A DNA stretch of 64,000 nt from Streptomyces sp. NBC_01445 (GTDB taxonomy: Bacteria; Actinomycetota; Actinomycetes; Streptomycetales; Streptomycetaceae), in assembly GCF_035918235.1 (NCBI RefSeq), contig NZ_CP109485.1, positions 2,356,001 to 2,420,000 of the forward strand, written 5' to 3'. Positions 7,968 through 14,087 of the stretch are shown in pieces (positions within the stretch are counted from its first letter, which is position 1; each line of letters begins with the position of its first letter). The position numbers and the translations under genes are program-made. A model generated the notes under the pieces. It ran no database searches. It was not told the DNA's origin and saw nothing but the letters and a program-made list of their open reading frames with translations.

Positions 7968-8858
7968 CATTCGGTCTCCGCGATCCCGGCGGACATTGCG
8001 CTGAGGGCCGGCTGGGCCCTCCGTAGCACCGGCAAGGGAACCCTCCCCGAGCCCCTCAAACGGCGACCGCACTTCTTCGTCGAGGCATGGCGCCCCGGAC
8101 ACCCCTCGAAAGTCCTGCTCGTTGCTTCCAAGGGGACTCACGGAAAGTCGAGTCAGGTACATATACAACTGGCCACGGCGACAGCCCACGTGGAATCGGT
8201 GCACGTTGGAGCGCATGGCGCGGTCCCGTTCCTGCTGGTCGGCACCGAGATACCTGCTGAGGAGAGCCTTGTCGTCCACCTGCTGGAGGCGCCGGCAGAG
8301 ACTGTCCTTTACCCGTCTTCAGGGGAGCAACCTGCAGACCTGGACCTCGTCCTGGAAGACCGCAACGAGCTAGCCGAAGTGAACCTGGTTCGTGAGCGAC
8401 GTGGAGAGCGGACTGTCTCCGAGTTCCAGGTGCGACCAGACTCCTTCGCGTGGTTCAGCATCGTGCTGGCCCGGGCGGAAGCGGCCACGCTCATGGCGTT
8501 CACAGGCGGTGGAAAGCCGACGGCTCAGTACCTAACCAACGAGCAGGGAAGGCGCCACTTCCGCCACGACAATCAAGCTGGCACGGGCAGCGTGCGGGAC
8601 GCGCGACTCCACGTCCACGGAATCGATTTCGTAGGCACTGATCACGTTTTTCGCCTCAACGGCAATCGTGTCGAAGCATTCTCCGGGATCGCAGCGGACC
8701 TCTACGAGCATCTCCACCATGGGCGAGTGAGCGACTACCGAGCTGCTGTCCATGCCCTGCGCGCCAAGTGGCCCGTCGACCACACGGCGAAGGGGTGGGG
8801 CCCCGTCTCAATTCGGCCCGATGGGTCCATCATGGCCATGCGTCTTCTACGCACCTGA
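7599..8858 (+). CDS. Chimera: IS3 OrfB N-terminus fused in frame to an unknown ~295-residue domain
   Basis: A 419-residue open frame. Residues 1-123 are IS3 OrfB (C-R-I-L-G-V-A-R-Q-N-Y-Y, and G-T-Y-G-Y-R-R-I-H-A-E-L). From codon 124 (7968) the sequence is unrelated to transposases. It has a beta-rich stretch with F-F-V-E-A-W, V-L-L-V-A-S-K-G-T-H and Q-L-A-T-A-T-A-H-V, and ends in a helical region. The E followed by S-K-G-T-H and a Q is loosely like a PD-(D/E)XK nuclease core, but that is weak. The C-terminal part is probably a real gene that lost its own start when the IS was truncated. Whether the fusion is expressed is unknown. Confidence 0.6.
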   Translation: MIDRLVDAGAPVDRCCRILGVARQNYYKHNRTPTTPRQLRREWLTGLIREVHVASRGTYGYRRIHAELTLGMGLQVCSRTVSVLMTQAGIRGLPGPVRVKRLRGVVTADDLVNRKFHRLRPNEHSVSAIPADIALRAGWALRSTGKGTLPEPLKRRPHFFVEAWRPGHPSKVLLVASKGTHGKSSQVHIQLATATAHVESVHVGAHGAVPFLLVGTEIPAEESLVVHLLEAPAETVLYPSSGEQPADLDLVLEDRNELAEVNLVRERRGERTVSEFQVRPDSFAWFSIVLARAEAATLMAFTGGGKPTAQYLTNEQGRRHFRHDNQAGTGSVRDARLHVHGIDFVGTDHVFRLNGNRVEAFSGIAADLYEHLHHGRVSDYRAAVHALRAKWPVDHTAKGWGPVSIRPDGSIMAMRLLRT

Positions 8859-8861
8859 TCT

Positions 8862-9137
8862 CAGACCGGCGGTGCGGCTCGTCCGCAGGACGCCTCCTGC
8901 TGGTAGCTCATCCCCCAGGTGTGCCCACTAGGGCTCAGCGTCGGAGAAGTAGCAGGTGAGAGGCGCTAAGCGGAGCCCTCTGTAAATCTGCCGACCCTCG
9001 AAAGGCCGCCTAACCCGGGCCGTCAACGGGTGGCCCGCAACGACAGACAACGACCATCAATGACCCGGTGCCCGCAGGTCAGGAGTGGTCGAGCTTGGAT
9101 CGCAGCAGGCGGTCGGCGGCGCTCATCAATTCCTGCG
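8862..9137. other. Intergenic debris with no gene
   Basis: No credible reading frame. Bases 8975-9060 contain a c-t-g-t-a-a-a-t-c-t-g-c-c-g segment followed by a run of acaacgacca-type repeats. The same arrangement, imperfectly conserved, recurs at about 10914-11005. It may be the scar of integration sites. Confidence 0.35.
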
Positions 9138-9218
9138 CGCAACAAGAAGCAGGAGTGGGAGGAGTACCGCTCCGAGGTCACCGCGTTCGAACTGCGGAAG
9201 AACCTGCCGGTGCTGTAA
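9138..9218 (+). pseudogene. Fragment of glutamine synthetase C-terminus
   Basis: A 26-codon fragment ending at TAA 9218 encodes E-W-E-E-Y-R-S-E-V-T-A-F-E-L, the extreme C-terminus of actinobacterial type I/III-like glutamine synthetases (typically E-W-x-E-Y-R-x-x-V-x-x-F-E-x-x-x-Y-L). The rest of the ~450-residue enzyme is absent. The terminator immediately downstream appears to have travelled with it. Confidence 0.75.
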
Positions 9219-9251
9219 GCGCAGGTCAGGGGTGCTTTTCGTCCAACGACC

Positions 9252-9288
9252 GACAGGGGCCCACGGTCAATGATCGTGGGCCCCTGTC
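9252..9288. terminator. Hairpin terminator after the glutamine synthetase fragment
   Basis: A perfect 14-bp stem (9252-9265 with 9275-9288) around a 9-base loop, 33 bases after the fragment's stop codon. This is the usual position of a terminator for the parental gene. Confidence 0.8.
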
Positions 9289-9300
9289 GCGCCTCCCGCC

Positions 9301-9570
9301 ATCTCCCGGCGCATGCTCACCCTCGTCCTCAAGCGCCTTCAGTGCAGCGGCCTTGTCGAGCGCACTGCCTATGCGGAGGTGCCGCCCTGCGTCGAGTACT
9401 CCACTCACTCCCTCGGCGCCTCCCTGCTGTCCGCCATTGAGCACCTGGCTGCCTGGAGCTCCGAGCATCACACCGGGATCCGACGCCACCAGGACGCGTA
9501 CGACAAGAGCGCCACACAGTGCGTAACTGGCATGAGCAATCGATCATCGTTCGTGTGTAGCTTCCCTTAG
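9301..9570 (+). pseudogene. HxlR-family regulator, C-terminal half only
   Basis: The frame opens with I-S-R-R-M-L-T-L-V-L-K-R-L and continues G-L-V-E-R-T-A-Y, then P-P-C-V-E-Y-S, then L-G-A-S-L-L-S-A-I-E-H-L-A-A-W. That is the second half of the winged helix of HxlR regulators. The N-terminal ~50 residues with the conserved Cys and first helices are missing, because the sequence upstream is the glutamine synthetase fragment and its terminator. No function is expected. Confidence 0.75.
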
Positions 9571-9651
9571 GCCTGCAACATCATGATGCGAGCTGTGGCT
9601 CTCTGCTCGTATCGTGAAAAGACAGACAGCGGCGTGGTGAGCGGGAAAATC

Positions 9652-10761
9652 ATGGCAGAACCGGCGGTCGACTACGCGGCGGTGTTCCAGGCTCTGCCCG
9701 GGGCGGTGGCGCTGGTGACTCCGCAGCTGATCTTCGCGGACGCCAACGCGGAGTTCTTGCGCCTCCGGGGCCTCCCCCGCGAGCAAGTGGTCGGTCGCTT
9801 TCTGCCTGAGGACCAGCCCGAAAACGACTCCGCCGAGCCTCTCCTGCTCAGAGTTCTGGCGTCACTGCGCCGGGCGGTGGACACCGGTGAGCGCAGCACC
9901 GTAGCGCTGCAGCGCGTCGACATGGAGGACCACGACCAGCCCGGGGTATGGCACGAGCGGTATTTCAACGTGACCAACATTCCCGTATTCGGACCCGATG
10001 GGCGGATGACGCTGCTGCTGCATCGGCTGGAGGACGTCACCGAACTCATCCGCGCCCGTGACGTCGCGCTGACCTTGCAAGAAGCCATGTTGCCCGCTCC
10101 TCGCACGGTCGGCCGGCACTCGGCGGCCGTTCGCTACCGGCCCGCCGCCCAAGCGCTGAATGTGGCCGGCGACTGGTACGACCTGGTCGACCTGCCTGGC
10201 GATCGCATCGCCGTCGCCGTCGGCGACGTCGTCGGCCACGGCCTGCCCGCGGCCTGCGTCATGGGGCAACTGCGCAGCGCCCTCACCGCCGCCTCTCTCG
10301 ATCCTGAAGGCCCCGCCCGCGCCCTGGAAGTTCTCGGGCTGTACGCACGCACCATCGACGGCGCCGAGAACACCACCGTGGCCACGGCATTCATCGACTG
10401 GGAGAACCACACCATCACCTACAGCAGCGCCGGCCACCCCCCACCAGTGCTCCTGCAGAGGGACGGGACCGTCGAGTTCCTGGACCAGGCCACCGACCCG
10501 CCACTGGCCGCTCGTCCTCAACACGGCTCCCGGATCCAGGCTGTCGCTGCCTTCCACGAGGGCGCCGTCCTCGTGCTTTACACCGACGGTCTGATCGAAC
10601 GCCGCGGCGAAGACATCGACACGGGCCTCGCCCGGCTCGCCGACTCCCTGGCCCGCCACCGGGCAGGTGATCCCGAAGCTCTCGCCGACGCCGTGCTCAC
10701 GGACCTGCTCCCACCCGGTGACGCCACCGACGACACCGCCCTGGTCATCCTGCGCCTGTAA
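9652..10761 (+). CDS. PAS domain-PP2C (SpoIIE/RsbU-like) serine phosphatase
   Basis: 369 residues from ATG 9652, chosen because homology begins at F-Q-A-L-P-G-A-V; an upstream ATG at 9583 gives only a non-conserved extension. Residues about 8-130 form a PAS sensor domain. Residues about 150-369 form a SpoIIE-type PP2C domain with the metal-binding Asps in A-G-D-W-Y-D and V-G-D-V-V-G-H-G, T-Y-S-S-A-G-H-P-P-P, Y-T-D-G-L-I-E-R-R, and the final D-D-T-A-L-V. Such enzymes dephosphorylate anti-anti-sigma factors. An RsbW-like kinase and SigF-type sigma factor lie 50 kb away, but no direct link is shown. Confidence 0.93.
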   Translation: MAEPAVDYAAVFQALPGAVALVTPQLIFADANAEFLRLRGLPREQVVGRFLPEDQPENDSAEPLLLRVLASLRRAVDTGERSTVALQRVDMEDHDQPGVWHERYFNVTNIPVFGPDGRMTLLLHRLEDVTELIRARDVALTLQEAMLPAPRTVGRHSAAVRYRPAAQALNVAGDWYDLVDLPGDRIAVAVGDVVGHGLPAACVMGQLRSALTAASLDPEGPARALEVLGLYARTIDGAENTTVATAFIDWENHTITYSSAGHPPPVLLQRDGTVEFLDQATDPPLAARPQHGSRIQAVAAFHEGAVLVLYTDGLIERRGEDIDTGLARLADSLARHRAGDPEALADAVLTDLLPPGDATDDTALVILRL

Positions 10762-11140
10762 ACCTGGCCCGCCACGTTCGGCCGCTCGGCCGTCCCTCGT
10801 CGACGACAGTGAAGTGCTCAACTCACGAGGGGGCGACGCGCCACCGCGCCCGGGGCAGGCCTGGGGGCAGCGATGTTGTTCGACGGCGTTTTCGCTGGTG
10901 GTGGGCAGGTAGCCGCGCGGACTGCAAATCTGCCGGGTTCCTGAGCCGGGCCGCCTGTGAGCCGTCGAAGGGCGACCCACGGCGACCAACAACGGCCACC
11001 AACCGCCGCCCGATTGCTGGTCATTGGCGCCCCGACGTCGGTCAGGCGTGATCGCTCCCAACGTGCACAAGTTCCTGGGCAAGAAGCGGTGCATAAGTGA
11101 GGAAGCGCTCAGAGGCTACAGCGTTGGAACTGTCCCGGCT
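10762..11140. other. 379-bp region without a recognisable gene
   Basis: No supported coding frame. It holds a second, imperfect copy (about 10914-11005) of the segment near 8975: ctgcaaatctgccg, then an acaacggcc/accaac-rich stretch. It separates convergent genes (the phosphatase and the STAND NTPase), so a terminator is expected, but I see no convincing hairpin. Confidence 0.35.
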
Positions 11141-13285
11141 TTAAGGGTTTCTGTACTGACTGAGAAGATTTTGGGCGGTAAGGGTCCACGGGTGTGTCGG
11201 GCCTAGGGTTCGGATTCGCCCTTCTGTAACCATCTCTATTTGCTCGATCGCATCGGCCTGCTGGCCTAGGGCGTTGAGGATGCGGCTGAGGTTGTGTCGT
11301 GCACTGAGCAGCACCGGGTAGTCCGGGGGGAAGGTCTGCTCGTACCCGGCGAGAGCCTTACGAGAATGAGGGAGTGCCTCAATCGGTCTGCCGGCGCTGA
11401 TAAGCGCATAGGCGTAGCTCAGTTCAGCGTCGAGCGTTAGCGAATGATCCTCGCCGAGTGTGCTGCGGCAGTCTGCAATCAGTGCGGGCCCCGTGGAAAG
11501 CAGCTCGTCGCTCACTGGGAGCCCAGCTATATCTGGGCTCCCAGCCACCTCTAGGAGACACGCCCGTGCGATGAGTGTGAGTGGATGCGACTTGCCAAGA
11601 GTCTCCTCCCGGCCTTGCGCTGCCCGTCTGATCAATGGAATCGATTCCTGGGCCCGTCCAAGATTGTAGAGCGGTATCGCCAGCTGTAAACATGTTTCGA
11701 GCGTGTCGGGAGCATCGGATCCGAGTGTCCCCTCGCATTCCTCAAGTATCTTTTGATATTTGGTCTTGGACTCCTCGAATCGTCCGAGGCGGCAGAGGGC
11801 GCCGCCCACACGTTGGCGGAGTCTAAGAATGAACACGTTCTCGGCCTGCAGGCGGGGAGCGGAAATTTCGATGGCTTCATTAGCCAATGCGAGAGCCGAG
11901 GCATAGTCCCCTGACCTGTGAACGGCAATGACGAGCCGGAGGGCGCACTCGGCTGCTCCCTCCACCGCGGGTAGTCCAGTCTCCCAGTTCACTACTCGCC
12001 GTAGGAATGCAATGACATGAGGAGCGAGCATTATCACCGCAGGGTCTTGCACTCCACGCTCGGGTACCTCTGGCAGCATGGTTTTGAGTACATGGACAGC
12101 TGTCGAAGCGAGTTGCTGTCGCTGGTTATGCGGGGTTGCGTGAGCAACACTGTCAAGAAGTATTCCGTGGACGCGTAGGCAGCGTGCGGGGGCTGGCAGG
12201 AGCTCGGCAAGAGAGTGGTCGAGCAGCCCTCGGAGGGCCGATTCGACGCGGGTACGGTTCAGCTCTGCGCCAAGTTCGGCATGGGCGAGGACCTTGAGGG
12301 GGAGCGGGTCGCCCGCGAAGCAGGCGAGAAGGCGGAGCAGGTGGGTTGCATCGGGGAGTCCTTGTGTGGTGAGGGCGTCCAGCGAGAGTTGCCAGGTACG
12401 ACTCAATAGGCGCCGGGGATCGCTGTGGGTCTCAGCACCCCGGTCTATGAGTTCGATGCGGTGGAGTCCAGCACCGTTGTCGAGTCCGTGCCCGTAGTCG
12501 GCGAGGGTCCACGGGTCAATGACTTGGTGGGCGAGGAATCCGCCGGCGAGGGTGAGCGCCAGGGGAAGGCGTCCCAGGCGGTCGGCCACCTCTGCCGCTT
12601 CCTCAATGCTTCCAGCATGCGGGGCGATGTCCTGGAGGACACGAGCGGCGTCTTCGCGTGGAAGGACGCCGAATTGGAGGAGTTCGGCGCCCGGCCACCA
12701 ATGGGCTGCTGCCTGGCGCGTTGTGACGATGACGGTGCCGGCGGGGCTGGTGCGCAGCCATCCTCCGTCACGGAGGACGGCAGGCGTGTCGGCGTTGTCG
12801 AGGACCAGCAACCATGGCTGCTCAGAGCGGTCGAGGTACTGCCAGACAAGGTCGGCGGCGGGGCGCAGGCCACTACGTGCACCGGTAAGTTCCGCGTCGG
12901 TCGCGCCACGGTCAGCGGCGACAGCGAGCATGCCGGCGCGTAGAGAAGCTGGGTCAGAGGCATTGACCCAGAGTCCGACGCGGCCGACGTTGTTGGTGGC
13001 GTGTTGGAAGAGGGTGTAGGCCACGGCAGTCTTGCCGCAGCCTCCCAAGCCATGGAGGACGTAGACGCGGTTGCCGATGCCAGGCTCGACCGCGGCCCGC
13101 AGCCGGTCCATCTCTCCGACGCGGTCGCGGAGCGCCACGGGGGCGCGGCCGACGGCTGGGTGACGTACCGAGTCCGGCCCCGACCACTCGGGGCTGTGAT
13201 GGTGGTGCTCGATGATGTGCTGGTCACCTGAAGCTTGGTAGACGCGCCCTTGCCCGTCGGCCTGCGCGTCGTTGCCGCCGCTCAT
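11141..13285 (-). CDS. STAND (NB-ARC) NTPase with TPR sensor repeats
   Basis: 714 residues. An N-terminal glycine/histidine-rich leader contains G-R-V-Y-Q-A-S-G-D-Q-H. The NB-ARC NTPase follows (about 50-330), with Walker A G-L-G-G-C-G-K-T-A, Walker B-like W-L-L-V-L-D-N-A-D, and a G-R-L-P-L-A-L-T-L-A-G-G (GLPL-type) motif. Residues about 430-714 are tetratricopeptide repeats (G-R-F-E-E-S-K-T-K-Y-Q-K-I-L, G-R-P-I-E-A-L-P-H-S-R-K-A-L, G-Q-Q-A-D-A-I-E). This is the architecture of bacterial STAND sensors, several of which act in phage defence. There is no effector domain in the chain. Its start overlaps the stop of the upstream small gene (ATGA), so the partner at 13282-13692 may supply the missing function. 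Confidence 0.9.
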   Translation of the reverse strand: MSGGNDAQADGQGRVYQASGDQHIIEHHHHSPEWSGPDSVRHPAVGRAPVALRDRVGEMDRLRAAVEPGIGNRVYVLHGLGGCGKTAVAYTLFQHATNNVGRVGLWVNASDPASLRAGMLAVAADRGATDAELTGARSGLRPAADLVWQYLDRSEQPWLLVLDNADTPAVLRDGGWLRTSPAGTVIVTTRQAAAHWWPGAELLQFGVLPREDAARVLQDIAPHAGSIEEAAEVADRLGRLPLALTLAGGFLAHQVIDPWTLADYGHGLDNGAGLHRIELIDRGAETHSDPRRLLSRTWQLSLDALTTQGLPDATHLLRLLACFAGDPLPLKVLAHAELGAELNRTRVESALRGLLDHSLAELLPAPARCLRVHGILLDSVAHATPHNQRQQLASTAVHVLKTMLPEVPERGVQDPAVIMLAPHVIAFLRRVVNWETGLPAVEGAAECALRLVIAVHRSGDYASALALANEAIEISAPRLQAENVFILRLRQRVGGALCRLGRFEESKTKYQKILEECEGTLGSDAPDTLETCLQLAIPLYNLGRAQESIPLIRRAAQGREETLGKSHPLTLIARACLLEVAGSPDIAGLPVSDELLSTGPALIADCRSTLGEDHSLTLDAELSYAYALISAGRPIEALPHSRKALAGYEQTFPPDYPVLLSARHNLSRILNALGQQADAIEQIEMVTEGRIRTLGPTHPWTLTAQNLLSQYRNP

Positions 13286-13692
13286 CGTTGGTTGAAGTTC
13301 TGGTCGCGGCCCGCCTGGTACACCCGGGCGTGCCCGGAGGCGGTGGCGTGCTGCGAGACAGACGTAACGGCTGGCGCGAGCGGCTGTAGCTCGTTGATGA
13401 GCATGCGAAGCGCTTCAGCTTCGTCGGGGTGCGTCACGAGTAGCCGCCGGATGCGGCCTTGCCACTCTGTACCCAGTTCGTCCCGGGATTCGAGGTCGCC
13501 GCCTGCCTGAGCAGCTAGCAGGTCTGTCCGGGTCACGTCGAGCTCGGCGGATATCCCCTCGGCCCGATCTGGCTCAGCACGGCGCCACAACGAGGCAATG
13601 CCGTCTCGGGCTCGTTGCCACGCTTCGGTCGTCAACAGAGTGACCAGGGTTGTGCCTGCTGTACCCGCCAGCGCGGCTATCTCCGGATCCAC
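13282..13692 (-). CDS. Small partner protein of the STAND NTPase
   Basis: 136 residues, first gene of a coupled pair with the NTPase (4-bp overlap). It begins M-D-P-E-I-A-A-L-A-G-T-A-G-T-T-L-V-T-L, a hydrophobic helix. Amphipathic helices follow (A-W-Q-R-A-R-D-G-I, then D-E-A-E-A-L-R-M-L-I-N-E-L). It ends A-R-V-Y-Q-A-G-R-D-Q-N-F, the same peptide that opens the NTPase. A protein of identical layout is encoded at 33714-34091. The shared peptide suggests the two proteins interact or assemble through it. No enzymatic residues are evident, and membrane association is possible. Confidence 0.8.
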   Translation of the reverse strand: MDPEIAALAGTAGTTLVTLLTTEAWQRARDGIASLWRRAEPDRAEGISAELDVTRTDLLAAQAGGDLESRDELGTEWQGRIRRLLVTHPDEAEALRMLINELQPLAPAVTSVSQHATASGHARVYQAGRDQNFNQR

Positions 13693-13867
13693 GAACTTGC
13701 CCCCTCTAGACGGTAGTTACCCGTACTCTCAGAGTAGCCAGGAGTGTTGGTGGCTGCACGATCTTGTGCATGCACCGAACGCTGGATTAGGAGGCCAACA
13801 CTCAATGATGGGTCTGAGGAACAGCGCTGCCCTCCGGCAGCGGCCTGCGTGTCCTGGGCCGTCACTG

Positions 13868-13966
13868 GACCGTCAACGGTTGGCCCAGGAGATCGCCACC
13901 CTGAACAAGCTCCCGAACGCCAATGCGATCAAGGTCGGCCAGAGCCTCAAGATCCCCCAGAAATAA
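13868..13966 (+). pseudogene. C-terminal piece of a LysM domain
   Basis: 32 codons ending in TAA encode I-A-T-L-N-K-L-P-N-A-N-A-I-K-V-G-Q-S-L-K, the second half of a LysM peptidoglycan-binding domain as found at the end of Streptomyces resuscitation-factor-like or transglycosylase proteins. No signal peptide or catalytic domain is present upstream. It is a remnant. Confidence 0.7.
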
Positions 13967-14040
13967 CGCAGTTCGAGAGCACGCGCGTGCGCTGGATCGA
14001 ACACCCGTTCCCCTAGTGGGGTTCCAGGTCGGGCCGCTGG

Positions 14041-14069
14041 GGGCGGTGCCGTAGAACGCGGCACCGCCC
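14041..14069. terminator. Hairpin terminator
   Basis: A perfect 11-bp stem (14041-14051 with 14059-14069) around a 7-base loop. It lies between the LysM fragment and the 3' end of the helicase gene, so it can serve either strand. Confidence 0.75.
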
Positions 14070-14087
14070 GAGCGACGCTTTCTGGCG

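Noticed and set aside
2319..9288. Perfect hairpins considered as CRISPR-like repeats
   Set aside because: The hairpins are single, differ in sequence and follow genes; they are terminators. No regularly spaced repeats occur in the window.
10914..10950. Possible tRNA anticodon arm (actgcaaatctg)
   Set aside because: No acceptor or T stem can be drawn around it, so I keep it only as part of a related non-coding segment.
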